Origin: Marasmius tenuissimus
Lineage: Eukaryota > Basidiomycota > Agaricomycetes > Agaricales > Marasmiaceae
Length of the DNA stretch: 64,000 nt
Assembly (NCBI GenBank): GCA_029532415.1
Contig: JAQOTA010000060.1
Coordinates: 4,278,001 to 4,342,000, forward strand
Reading direction: 5' to 3'
The translations under genes were made by a program, and so were the position numbers. This document shows positions 27,101-39,206 of the stretch, one piece after another. Each line of letters opens with the position of its first letter. Position 1 is the stretch's first letter. The notes beneath the pieces were generated by a model that was given only the letters and a program-made list of their open reading frames with translations, ran no database searches and was not told the origin of the DNA.

Positions 27101-27740
27101 GGGGACAGAGTGCGAAGGTACTTGCCGATATCTGAGTTGCGATAGAATTGAAATCGGTCGGAACAGTGCCCTAAGAGTTTGGATCCAACATGCAACAATC
27201 AACACTTCTCGGAAATAAGGGGAAAGGTATATGACGAAAAAGGTACATACTGGTACGTTCTTCGACCATCCAATATATGTATATCCAAGACAATGGAGAA
27301 CCTACACGCGTCGGCTTCCTCCTACTGAATATCCCATTCTCATGATTGTAGAACTGCTCCAAAGACACATCGAGAGAGTATCTCACTCCATCAGGATGTA
27401 CTTGTTTTCCTTGCACAAGTAGCGAGGCACTCTCGAATACGTCGATTTATCGGACTCATTAGCCGTTTGGTTCCGATTTACTCTAAAAGCGTATCATCTC
27501 GCCGTCTCTAGTCGGTGCTTTGCTCATTCTCTCTCAACCGCACGGAACCTGGAGGGTGAGGGTTGTGGCTCATCTAATTCAAAAGCCTGCCTTTCCCCTC
27601 CCTAATGTGGAACTTTTGAGCTCATTGACTGACAGACGACTGAGGATTCCGCCATGTAAAGACTATACAACACCTCTCAGTTCGTTGAAGTGATGTTTTC
27701 TGTAGAACCCCTTCGGTAATCTTATGCATATCACAATCAC
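24140..27740. repeat. Duplicated block, partner at 59140-61270
   Basis: Matches 59140-61270 in two parts: 24140-24830 against 59140-59790, and about 26050-27740 against 59800-61270. The intervening 1.2 kb (24830-26050) is absent from the partner. On the minus strand the right part holds broken exons related to the membrane family (LAPVSIMVRDASGKE near 27040-27090, MLDPNS near 27175-27192) and the tail exon ATADAKNSTSVANSLTT near 26310-26360. The frame is interrupted by stops. Confidence 0.55.
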
Positions 27741-28501
27741 CATGCCTTATCCTCGAACCAAAGTAATACCATAAGGCAAGAAGCATCGACTGAACGAGGA
27801 ACGATCATCAGTATCGAGTTGGGTCTGGCCTGGAGACTAGAATTGACTGTCGTGCTGTTGATCTGGATTCTGGATGGCCAGAATATACAATGGCACCAAA
27901 GCCTCGGTGTAGTCTGTCATCGCAGTCAACGCGTCGTAAAATTTATGAGTAACCATCTATCGTTGCTGCCATCCAGATGATCATTTCTCTGTTCCTTTCA
28001 CCATTTTCTGTAGCCAGGGGCCATGGAGAGGCTCTTTTATCATGATTTGTTTTAATGGCGAGTACGTTTCTCACCACTACTGAAGGCCAACCGCGTATCC
28101 GTGCTATTGAATATAGATACTTGCCTTGGGGGACGGCAGAATGACCACCGGGGCTTCTTGAAGTTACTACGCTGATCCGATGTCCGACTTTCATATTTCG
28201 ATTCGCCTCGTTTATTCTGTAGTGCGATGTCGGATTATGTCATTCTCTAAACCGCTAGTCACGATCGGTAAAACATAAACAGATGATCTATTGTTCTTGA
28301 TAGCCAGTTTCAGTGAGCATAGACGAGTCGGGGCGATTCATAGTTTGGTTGAGCCTAGTCAGATTCATTATATATCCTAATTTAGAAAGGATCCAGATAG
28401 GAAGAGACCAAAGATATGGATAGGGACCAAAAAAAATAGAAGGGATACTATTCTTGGAACGCAGAGCTCTGCAGCTTGCTACCAATGTCCTATTGATTAT
28501 G
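27741..28501. other. Intergenic, no recognisable gene
   Basis: Short frames only, downstream of membrane copy 6. Confidence 0.4.
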
Positions 28502-30076
28502 CTACACCATTCTACCCTCGTCCTGTTTCATCTCCGGTTTCACTTCCTCCACATGGGAACCGCTGGAATTATCATTGTGCTGGTGATGGGAGGAACTACC
28601 CGCAGTTGCTTGTGATGTACTGTGGCCTGTGTCCCGTTGAGATTCGCGCTCGGCAAATTGAATTGAGACTAGCTGTTGCGTGCTGTCAACAGCTTCTCCG
28701 TAGGCAACTCGAACGATGATCAGAGTAGGTGCTAGGCCCTTGAAGGTTACAGAAACTGTGAAATGTGCCATAAATTGATAATGCAATGGACATACCGATA
28801 TTAGAGCCGCGATGGGGGATAGGTCAATGGGAACAGTTCCTTGTGAGTCTGGGTCAAATATGACAGGTACTATAACTGAGGCCAGCATGGCAGTTGGAAA
28901 TAGTATCCCTGACTCAAGACTACAGAAAGTCAATGGAAAAAACTACAAGGTCACATATAGACGTACATGACAGCAACAATTGTTTGGTACCTTGTCCGGG
29001 CTGGTCCCATATGCCGTCGCACATCTCGGCTAATCCACCAGATTCTTCCCGCTATAGGATTGGATTAAGAATCGTGCGCTCTGAAATCTAATGCACTCAC
29101 CTGCCAGCAAGGACAAAATTGCATTGAAAACTGCGAGTGCAATTTGATCCCCATTGTCGATTTTCAAGCCTCCAAGAAATGCATCCTGAAACTTAACCCG
29201 ATCACTAATTCCAATGGATACCGAGACAGTGGTGGCAAGGGACATTCCTGATTTAACAATTTGTCAAACAGAAGTGAATGTCTTGCTCGCATGTCTTGGA
29301 TGTCACTGCAGAACGTACCGTTGAGTACCACTCCCACTATACCTAAAATATAGAGTATGAACTTGCTGGATCCACAGACAATATAACACCGGTGAACCTA
29401 TAGAGAAGTGAGTAGTCGAAATTCCTGGTACATTGCAGGATAACATACGCACGAGCATTAAATCGGCTAAAGCACTTTGCACGGGATTAGTGCTTGAATA
29501 GTACGCTAAAAAAGTAAGGACACACTTCATGATTGTACCCGCAAAGGAGCATATAGACCTGTTATGAATGAAGTTTGATGAGAACAAGTAGAGGTATAGC
29601 TCAATCAATGACAATCCATACACCCAAGCAGTTGCCACGATATCTTTGGACATCAACTTCACCAAGGCGCATAATTCCGAGACTTCGCTGCACGGAAATT
29701 GTTGAAAGCCTGTCGAATTTGCCCAAATGTTTCTGAAACAACGTAAAGACTCGCGAAGGCGAACAAGAGGATGGTGCATATGACATAAAGCCTCAATTCA
29801 GACCTGTGCCGGCGACGAAGGACACGGATACAGAGACCAAACATTATCATATACACCCCTGTAAGCAACTGTCAGGATTTACCAGGAGAAGTTGGCAATG
29901 AGAGACCCACCATAAATCAAGAATATAGACTGATTAGTCAAGATGTATGAATGCACGTAGCACGTAGAATTGTGGAGAAACTGACTGACCGACAGGGTGG
30001 CAATCGGGAGGACAATAACCTGCTCTACCGTGAGGTAGGGCTCCACGAGTTTCTCCAAGCTATCTTGAGAAGCCAT
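28502..30076 (-). CDS. Multi-spanning membrane protein, family copy 6 (looks intact)
   Basis: Start at 30076: MASQDSLEKLVEPYLTV, then VIVLPIATLSV, a small exon (SIFLIYG) and a long exon (about 29640-29860) with LYVICTILLFAFASLYVVSE and NFRAAKSRNYAPW. Later exons give SALADLML, HRCYIVCGSSKFILYILG, IALAVFNAILSLLAGE and ISRDVRRHMG. The penultimate exon contains LESGILFPTAMLASVIVPV and DPDSQGTVPIDLSPIAAL. The last exon reads GLAPTLIIVRVAYGEAVDS with a histidine- and glutamate-rich tail to the stop at 28502-28504. Exon order and lengths follow copies 3 and 5. Function unknown. Confidence 0.74.
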
Positions 30077-30139
30077 TTGATTCTTGCAGGTATCAGAAGA
30101 GGTGAGAAACTGTTACTACCAGGGATCCGGGAAAGAGCC

Positions 30140-30145
30140 TTTATA
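30140..30145 (-). promoter_or_regulatory. TATA box of membrane copy 6
   Basis: TATAAA on the minus strand, 64 bases before the ATG at 30076. Confidence 0.55.
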
Positions 30146-31901
30146 CTGTTCCCTTGCTCACTGAGAAGGTCAAATTCAAACCACATCACGAACAGAATCA
30201 AAACCGCCGTACAAAGCGGAGCAGCTAATTTTGTGGTATCCCGCTGGTGGAGTTGGTGTGAATAAGTCAACCACAACAGTTGTGCGCAACATTGTAACGT
30301 CGTACCGATTGACCGAACTTTGCCAGCCAGAACCACAAATGGACTGACCGGTCCTATCATCACCTTCACCACATCAGCTGTGCCGTCATTGTGCAAGCTA
30401 AACTTTCCCCCTCATCCCCCGGCTCGAAGAGGGAGAACTTTTCTCTGAAGAGTGAACATGGTCTCAGTTCTGGTTGTTTGTTCTTGCCGGAGGTCCGAGA
30501 GTGAAGCCTCAGCAGACATCACTCCTGCTATTTATTGTGCCTCAGTAAGGTGCTCACCATACAGCCGACCAGCGATGGGATGACGAGCATGTTTGGGGTA
30601 CGGATCCACCGATATCCACACAATCACGACTCCCAGATGATCAAAGTATTTCATTGAACTCGTGCTGAGACTTACGGTCCACGCTGTCGGACCGGAATCG
30701 ACCAGGTGATATTGGTTGACGCTGCGAAGAAACACACAAAAAGATCGCCAAGAGGTGAAAGGGACCTGCTTGGAGGTTGAAGCCTAGGAATTAACAATGA
30801 GTCCTCAACTTGAGAAATATTATACAACGTGGAAGTATCATAATTTAGGCTGTCGGTTGCCTGGTTGGTTGGTGTCCGATTCAGTGCCGCCAACACGGAC
30901 CGGTTTGTGGATGAGGACTCACGAACTCGAGGCGGCCCGTTGGTCCATTTAGAAAGGTGAACGTTCGTGAGAGAGTGTGGCATACGTGGAGACGGTTCGT
31001 AGGCACCTCGATTCAACGCTGATCCCCTCGTTCTGTGAACCGTGAGTGAAGTCGGTATGAGAACCGAGAAGTCAGACACTAGGAACCTCTCGAGAAGCTT
31101 GAAGAGTCAGTTCAAGTGGAAAGGACTGTACGGTTCGAGTCTAACGTACCCGGAGTGGATCTTAAGATGCGGTTGAAACAGTCGTCTATTGTGGCTCACT
31201 TCAACAGCTGGAACTGGGATTGTTCTATTTTTTACGCTCTCTAGAGTCGCTGGTGCACTTTACATGCCACAAAATCAGCTGTAAATAGCACTAATAATGT
31301 AAATGAGTATTGATCTCGCGGTATAGACGACAATTTATTTGCATAGAAAGAAAATCTGATGGAGGGTTGTGCGACAGGCATCCGAGTCGTGCTATCTATA
31401 GTGATATCCTCAGACGGATGCGCTTGGTAGGCTGGAGACCATGCCCGCATTCTTGATTCCCGACACTGGGGATAAAAATGGCTGCTTCTATGATGCTTCT
31501 ATGACACTACTATGACACTACTATGAGGACATAGAGTATAATACCCAGTAGAATATAGCGTGGGCATGGTCATGGGCACGGCCAGAATGCCCATGGTTAC
31601 ATGGGCACTCGTACCTAGGATTACAACGGTGAATAGAGTCATTCGTCATCGTCACACCGCCAATCGCGGCCACCTGAGTGAACCGAGAGCTACTCGCTAC
31701 GCCTTATGGAAGCAAAGGACCCTTCAGCAATGATCTTGGTCCCTCCTCCCTTCCGCTTTTTACATTTCTTCGCTCACGAACACAGTAGAGATTGAAAGGA
31801 GAAGTTTAATTCACGAGAGTATCGAAATACAAGGTAGGTAACATAATTCGACTTTTCAGGCTTGTATTAACGGGAGAAAGCTGTGAAACGAGCAAGCGAC
31901 G
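30146..31901. other. Intergenic before the Crypton
   Basis: No supportable gene; a 135-residue minus frame at 30672-31079 lacks a recognisable motif. Around 31499-31522 an 11-base CTATGACACTA unit is tandemly repeated, and at 31560-31610 GGGCAC/GCCCAT words recur. The left edge of the mobile unit that follows should lie in the last few hundred bases, but Cryptons lack terminal inverted repeats and I cannot place it. Confidence 0.4.
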
Positions 31902-34900
31902 ATGGCAGTCTCGGGCTCAATAGACTCGCCAAAAAAACGGCGCCACACTCTAAGGTCCCCAGGTTCTACCGTGTCAGAACGCGTACGTGTTGCTAAGCGT
32001 CGACCAGCCATTCGAGAGAGCAACGTCACGTCTAGCCTTGCGACCACCACCAATCTCGCAGAGGACTCACTTCTGAGCTTTCCCGAAACGGCGTCCTTCA
32101 CCAATCGCGAACCCTCTATGACCTCTGTTCCCTGTGAGAAACTCCAAGACCTCATGTACCAGGGAGCTGCCACCCTTCTGCCGTCCCTATTCGTCACAAG
32201 TCAAGCCAATCAGCCCGACAGCGTCAATACTTTTCGCGAAACCATCGAGGCTACATCGCAGGCCCAGAGAGCTCGCCGCCAGGAGGAGAGTGACGAAAGC
32301 GGTGGCACTGCAGAGAAGTACGGAAGATGGTGGAAAGAGTACACCGATTGGTGGTGGGTTAACGCGGCGGGTCTGGTGCAAGCTAACCCTGGTTTGGAGC
32401 CCGAAGAGCCGCTGCCTATCACCCCTGCAAAGGCCGCTATTTTCCTCGACTATGTCACCTCCCGGAACAAGGTGAACATCGTGTTCAGGAACGCCCAAAC
32501 GTCACTGACACATTCTTCTCACAGCGGGACCATAGAGGGGTAGAGATACCCAACTCGAGCCTCAGCGTTCATAGCGTCAAGTCGTGCATCAACGCCCTTG
32601 AGAATCTCCGACTTCGCACTCAACACGAGCACAAGAATGATCCGGATGCCCAAAGGCCACTCAGGGAGGATCTCCGCATCAAGATGATAGAGAAGCGGGC
32701 TCAAGCTGACGAGAAAACCCGTGAGGATGAAGCCATGAAACTCAAGGCAGTGGGGACGTCTGCGGGTAATTAGATTCACTGGGCAATTTGTAAGCGAGAA
32801 AGATACTCACATCTCCATTCTGTAGACACCTACACGACTGAGCAAGTTCGAGCCGCAGCCCACTGGTGTGTTGACGGTAAGTTCTCCGGGAAGACCAGCG
32901 AGCATAGGGGATACAGAAACCGTGCCCTGTTCCTCCTGGCCATCCATTCATTGGTCCGTGGGGACAACGTCCGAAGGCTCTGTTACTCGGATTTCTTCTA
33001 TAAGGAGCTGCCGAATCCCGCCCTGGATACTATGGACCTACACGGCAGCATAAGCCATGCGCACGATATCACAGTGAGTTCCTCTTACCTTGCTGCTTTT
33101 CGCCATATTGACCTATTCCTCAGTCGGTGGTTTTCTTGTCGAATATGGGGAAGAACAACCACGTAGGCCGCCGGGACGAACATGGTATCATCCGCCACCA
33201 TATCGTGGATATGTGTGCCATCGGAGCACTCGCAATGTACCTCTTCAGCAGGTACCATATCCTCGGTGAGGTCACTCCCGAATTCGCTCCTGATTTTGAA
33301 CACTCCAAAGCCGGTGAATTCGGCTATCGCAATTGGTACACTTGGCACTTGTTTCCAGGTCGTGACGGTCTCAACGAGCCGCTCGGCTATGACGGTAAGT
33401 TTTCCCTATTGAGATGTTGAAAGCCTGAACTGAATGCCATATTAGCACACGCAAATGTCATACAAACGATCCACGAAAACAACAACATACATGTGTCCAA
33501 AACAACCCATATGGGTCGCGTGCAAGGCGCAGTCAATGCCCGAGCTCACGGCGCATCGGAAACCGCGACAAAGGCACTTGGTGGCTGGAATGAACAAGGT
33601 TCATTCAAGAACTGCTATGATCATCGGCTCCCGCTCGAGGCAATGCTGGCGGCTGCCTACTTCCTTGCCAACCATCCTGAGAGACACAGCCTTCCCCGAG
33701 GGCAGATAGGCGAGTCTATGTATTTATTTTCTGCTCAGAACGGGAGACTGACTTGACCTCAAGTCGTGCCAGTATCGTTACTTCAACAACTTTGGCTGTG
33801 GGTGGAGGAAGAGCTCGAGAAGTATGACGAACGCAGGCGGGTTCTCGGAAAGAAGGGGCTGGATCTTGCGCTCGTGAGCTTCTTGGGCATGCTCAAGAAG
33901 CTCCGGGAGATCCTCTGCCAGGACCTGGCCATGATCTTCGCCAAAACCCCCTCGTACAGCATCTTCAACCACGCGCCCTTCAATACACTCGAAATCAGGG
34001 CCTTTGCTATTGATGCATCCAGGGCCGTCGAGATTGGAGTCCAAAACGCGAGTGCACGACTCGAGCCGTTCTCCAAGGAGCTTGTTAACGCGGTGGAAAA
34101 CATTACAGTCACTTCTGAGACACGTATGGAGTGGTTTCGCCTTGAACAGAAGGGTCAGATGGATGAGGTGAAGACAGCACTTCAGGGACTCACTGACGCC
34201 CTCAAGTTGGGTATCTACGCCCCACCAACGAAGCGCATGCGCATTCAATCCCCTTTGCCAGCTGCTGCCCGCCCGGAGAAACTGCGCAAAGCGACGGATA
34301 CGCGGAGAAGAAAGTCACTCGGTTCTTCACTAAGTTCGTCACCGGCTCCGGGTATCCCAACGCCTGTAGCAACTCCTCCGCCTCAGCCCATACAATCTCC
34401 GATCGTCCTACCTCCCTCACTTCCTGCGATAGAAGCTTCAGCAGCTGGTGAAGACGACGCTGCGATGGTACTCGAAACGACATCTCCGACTCGTTCAACG
34501 ATGCCGAACTATTACGTTCGTCAGGGAGAGGTCGTCGTCTTGATTAATCGAGACGACTTTACGGAAGATCAGGAACAGGGTATGGCGGAGATAGAGGCTC
34601 GCATCGGTACTGAGAAGGCCATCAGGCACGAATGGGACTGGATTCAATTTCACTCTCGTCGACGGGATGAGTGGGTACCTCGCTACATTTTGAGGAACGT
34701 GGTAACTCGAGAGGAGATGTGGCACGAGTTTTCCGAGGGATGGGATGGTTGCCTCTCGGTGCAGGAGCTGGAACGGGATTTTCCGAAGTGGAGGGCGAAG
34801 AATACGGGTCTCGGGACCGAGCTGTCTCGTCGCGGAAAGCTTTGGAGCCTGGTGCGGGAGCTGGCGGAGAGAGATGGCTGGGATGCACCGCTGGCACTGC

Positions 34901-35040
34901 GGTTCTTGAACAATAAGTATCCAGCGAGCCCTACTGGTCTGAAGGCGTTTCGAACTGCGGGTAATTTTGTTCGTTGGTTGCAGGAAGACAAAGGTCGGAA
35001 TTATCACGAGGTTATAACGCAGGCATCGTCATACCTGTAG
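31902..35040 (+). CDS. Crypton tyrosine recombinase with GCR1_C-like DNA-binding end
   Basis: Six exons (31902-32471, 32525-32765, 32826-33073, 33124-33394, 33446-33709, 33764-35040) join in frame to 956 codons plus stop with no interruption. Crypton proteins are tyrosine recombinases that move circular DNA by site-specific strand exchange in the nucleus. Catalytic candidates are R315 (HSLVRGDNVRRL), K363 (FLSNMGKNN), H465 and R468 (THMGR), W491 (GGWNEQG) and the nucleophile Y501 (FKNCYDHR). Residues about 835-910 (REEMWHEFSEGWDGC, then SVQELERDFPKWRAK) resemble the GCR1_C domain found in fungal Cryptons. The N-terminal 100 residues are basic and disordered-looking. The intron at 33710 uses a GC donor (GCGAGT). 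Everything needed for activity appears present. Confidence 0.85.
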
Positions 35041-35429
35041 CCAGAAGGTCAGTCTCTTTGCTCAGACTGAACGAGTTGGAAGCTTACAGGTTCCATGCCT
35101 ACAGCATTTCAATCTTTGGGTGTTGCCCTTTTCTTGGTCATTAAGGTCTGTATGGCAGGTGGAATCAGCTCTCAGGTTGGACGAATCGAGGGATGCAGAT
35201 AGCGACAGCAATAACATGAACGACAACATCAAGACTACAACGTCGACGAGCACGACGGGCCTTCAGCCAACGTAACGTTTTCGTCGTAGTCTTCCTTTTT
35301 TTTATACGATCTCTTCTGTACTTTGTTCATACTCTAATTCGTTATAATTCTCAATTACATCCCGTAGCATTATTTCTGAATGTTTCTACACTAATTGTAT
35401 ACAAAAGACGAGTGCTGCTACTTACCGAC

Positions 35430-35677
35430 GGTGTTGATGGTGGTGGTTGGGTTGAGGGTGTGGAAGGAGTTCACACGGTTGACGCGTGTCGGATGACCAG
35501 CGCTCAGAGAGGCCTGAGGACGAGAATGGAAGGTGGGCGCTTTGGCTCACGGCGCGGATTGTCCGAGCGCCCACCTTCCATTCTCGTCCTCAGGCCTCTC
35601 TGAGCGCTGGTCATCCGACACGCGTCAACCGTGTGAACTCCTTCCGCACCCTCAACCCAACCACCACCATCAACGCC
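35430..35677. repeat. Nearly perfect 112-base inverted repeat (hairpin)
   Basis: The left arm 35430-35541 is the reverse complement of the right arm 35566-35677 with only two mismatches, separated by a 24-base loop. Transcribed RNA would form a very long stem. It lies 390 bases after the recombinase stop and before the KOW gene. It could be a foldback element, a recent inverted duplication, or the mobile unit's own recombination or replication structure. The near-identity implies recent origin or active correction. Confidence 0.9.
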
Positions 35678-36019
35678 CTCAGTGGGCTCATAGTGAGTTT
35701 TTTTTCAATGAAAACTTAGTACAGTAGTTATAAAATAGAAATCTATGTTATCTGAGCGCAATCAGGCGTTGAAAGCTCAAAACGAGCGTAAGGAATGAGA
35801 ATAGAAAGAAACCATAAAAAGAGCCTTATCCTACGTGAAAAAACGTGTCTAGTGGGCGATATACTGACTTACCGGACCTCTAGACATACCCCGCTGCAGG
35901 CCAGCGCTGAAATTACTCCAAAACAACTCACATACCCTCTGAATGGTAGGCAGCCTACTCTCACTCGTGAGAACATCGTCGTATCTGATCGACGAATGCT
36001 TTCTAGTCAAGATTTTTAG

Positions 36020-39000
36020 ATGTCGAGGCCGAGCTCAGCAGTGAAAACGACTATGACGATGAAGACGATGAGGAGTCTATCTCTCAGGATGACAATGGTG
36101 AGTTGCATTGCTCTCAGACTTCCGATTACATGTGCTCATCACGGTTGTAGATTTCATAGATGATTCGATGCAGATCGAGAGCCATCCGACCTCAGCTCCT
36201 CGCGTTATGCCATCGAACGAGCCCGATCTGGGTCTTTGGATACCTTCGACCTCCGATAACCGACCACCCGACAGGTTGATTGAGGCTGAAGGCCTGGTAC
36301 CTGATGGGGAGCAGAGCAACATCCAGCATCAAGTCGTCGATATCATACGTCGTATCGACCCGCAACTTCTGCGAACGCACGAAATCGTGCCACCGCTTCC
36401 TGCCAGTATTAACGAGAGATATGGGCACTTCTCGCGGCCAACTCGGATACTGCCCCCAGAACCCTCCATATCGTACTCGTTCAGTGCGACACCAAATACC
36501 GAGGAGACAATGAAGAAGCGGAAACGCCTTGCCCCCGACCTGTGCCCCTCTTCATCCTCATCTTCTGCTCCAACTCCAATCCCCGTAGGCTCCTTAGATT
36601 CCTTGGGCTTGACTCCGAAGAAGAAGAAAACACTTGCAGAAATCTCGGCTAGCGCAGCCCCATTCGGGACGTTTGCTTCGAGGCCACGGCGCCCAAATAT
36701 CAAGGAAGATTGGTCAAAATGGCTCGCGGGAGATCCTGTCGCCCCTGACCCCAGCATTCCCAGACGGGAGCTTGCTCCCGGTGAGTGGGTGAAATTGCGG
36801 AAAGGACTCTACAAGAACGACGTTGGGATGGTGTGGAGACCGGATACCACAAAGTCGGGCATCCACGGATACTTCGTTTTGCTCGCTCCTCGGCTGGCCC
36901 GCCCCAAAGAGCTTGAGCCTGATGATCCTGATGCGAAGGTACCTGATCCCGACGAACCCAAGCCGAAAACTCCACGTTCTGAACGTTCGCCGCCTCGCCT
37001 TTTTTGCCCCGAGGACTTCGAAGGGGTAGAACGTGAGAGTGATTACACCTTTCGCTTTCGACGACAAACGTTCAGCCACGGCCTTCTTGTCAAGTTCTTC
37101 AGCGAGCTTTCTCTCGTCCCCACTCGAACCGTTTCCTCCGGCTTTTGCGAGTTGTTCCTGAACTCCAAACATCCATTCGTTGAAAGGTTTCCTTTCCCCT
37201 TACCCGAGTTCTTTGTGTTCCTTGTCGGCGACAAGGTACTACCATCTGGAGCTAGTCGAGCAGGCGTGATAACGGAGCTCAGCGGCGAGTCGTGCGTGGT
37301 CGGGTTTGGGGATATGAAAGAGGAGCAACACCCCCATTCGTTGGCAAACGTACAAAAGGTTGTCGTACCTGGAGATGCAATCCAAGTTCTAGCCGGCGAG
37401 CATTCGGGGAAAGAGGGTCTCGTCGTCGAGAGACATGGCTCCATTCTCTACGTTATTGCAAGGGAAGATATGCGTACAAGAACCGTGAGCGCCGAGAACC
37501 CTGCTTTCGGGTCCGCATTTCTGACGTTCATTTGTAGAGTTTTTTCGTGCACATCAACTCAGTGAAGGTTTGCCTCCTCAGCTTTGACCCTCATAACGAC
37601 ATTCCGTGGTTCAACCTTGAGGTCATCGTCAACCGAGGGAGGTACTGCAATATGAGAGCAACCGTGAAAAGCGTGAGGTTGACACCGCTTCGCGATCGCA
37701 TCAAACTGCTGCTCTTCGTAACCGAGCTGGCATGTTCAATGGAGGTTGATCTTGACGAAGTCGTCGAAGCGGTGTAGGTACCAATGCCAAACTTTAACTT
37801 GCTCGGATAGAAGCTGATGACGCCGTTTGGCAGCACAAGCAAGAGACTTCTCGAGTACCAGCCTCTCAAGGTGTCTCAAAAAGCCAGGTTCGGAGTAGAC
37901 GAGCTTATGGTCAAGATGCGTACCGGCCGGGTGCCATGGGTGGGCATGCGTGTGAAGGTCACGAAGGGTGCTCACAAAGGCAAGCAAGGAATTGTCAGGG
38001 ATGTTAACCGCTCGAATCGGGAAAACACAGACAGCGGGCTTGAGGTCTCTGTCGAGCTCCAAGTCATATCTCCGAACATGAGCCATCGAGTTGAAAAAAT
38101 CGAATACGCTCATGTTCGTGAGCTTGACAGCGGTCTCGAGCTTGCGAAATCCATGCCTCTCACACGAGCGCAGGAGTTCTACCTACCTCGAGCCAGTACG
38201 AAACAGAGAAGGCCGAAGGAACGATGCTATGAAGCTGAACCCGCATTCACTCCTCACACGTTGTCCCCAATGTCGTCTAGTGGCACTCCAATACATAGGT
38301 CAGAGTACGACCATCTAGACTGGGACAACGTGTCTGATCCCTGGAACCCGCATTCCCTCTCGCCCGCTGTTTGGCAGTCTCCAGACTTCAACCCTCTCTC
38401 CACACCCACTTCTCCCGACCCAGATCGCTTCTCGGAACTCCGTAGCGTTCCTGCGACTGCTCTCATGTCCCGCTCTCGCCCTCGCCCTCCTCCAGTTTCT
38501 TCTCACTGGATACTCCACACGAAGCTGCTGGGGATCTCAATCCGAGTCGCAATCACTGGCGGGAAATGGAAGAGGAAGACGGCCTTTGTGACACCTACAA
38601 GCAGTGCCCAGGGTGTGTTCATCGCGTTTCGCAACAAAGACGAAGTACACCCAATTGACTCCCAGTGGATCAAGAAACACGCCCAGCCGCCCAAGCCGAA
38701 TTCCGAGCAAGCGCTCATGGTTGTTACCAGCAGCGACGAACAGCACATAGGAAAGTATGTTCGCCGCATCTTCTACTTTTACAACCAGAGCCCGACCGAC
38801 GATGCTCGATGGTTCATCCTCGGCGTCGTGGATCGCACGGGGAGGCAGGATAGCTTGACAAACGAAATCTTGGAGCTACCGCCCACTGCATTGGGCATTG
38901 TCGAGGAGAGCAAAGAGGATAGGGAGGCGGGTAACGCCTTGTTTGAAAGTGTACGATATGCTGCCAAGGTTGGGAAGCCGGAAGTTAGACGACCCGGTGA

Positions 39001-39052
39001 AGGTGACTTCGGTGATCTGCACAAGGCTTGTGAATCTGCTCTGTTCTTCTAG
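36020..39052 (+). CDS. KOW-repeat, SPT5-like protein (5' end unresolved)
   Basis: Exons 36020-36097, 36151-37484, 37538-37771 and 37811-39052 join in frame. An earlier exon ending at 35966 is phase-compatible, so the true start lies upstream. The N-terminus is acidic (ENDYDDEDDEESISQDD), as in SPT5. Several KOW-like units follow: PGEWVKLRKGLYKNDVGMVW, PGDAIQVLAGEHSGKEGLVV and VGMRVKVTKGAHKGKQGIVR, each with the Gly-x-x-x-Gly turn typical of the fold. True SPT5 binds RNA polymerase II; this protein belongs to a divergent group that I associate with agaricomycetes, so a role in transcription is only inferred. The last intron (39 bases) is unusually short. Confidence 0.75.
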
Positions 39053-39206
39053 TCCCGTCGGTACTGTATCCTTTGCACTTGTTCGTTGCTTTGTTGGTTG
39101 CTCATGTTTGTACTAATGGACGCTAATGTACGCATTTGTTATACCCCATGACGGACAACTGAGACATCTGAAACCTTATTCCCTTACCATTACGACTCCC
39201 TCACTA

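Noticed and set aside
31128..31145. GGTTCGAGTC resembling a tRNA B box
   Set aside because: No matching acceptor stem, D arm or anticodon arm can be drawn around it on either strand.
34203..35007. Long minus-strand frames opposite the recombinase's last exon
   Set aside because: Shadows of the GC-rich plus-strand coding exon.
31902..35040. Starship captain (DUF3435)
   Set aside because: The GCR1_C-like end and the sequence around the HxxR motif fit Crypton recombinases better, and Starships are known from Pezizomycotina.
36329..37444. Minus-strand frames opposite the KOW gene
   Set aside because: They overlap a well-supported plus-strand gene and carry no domain.
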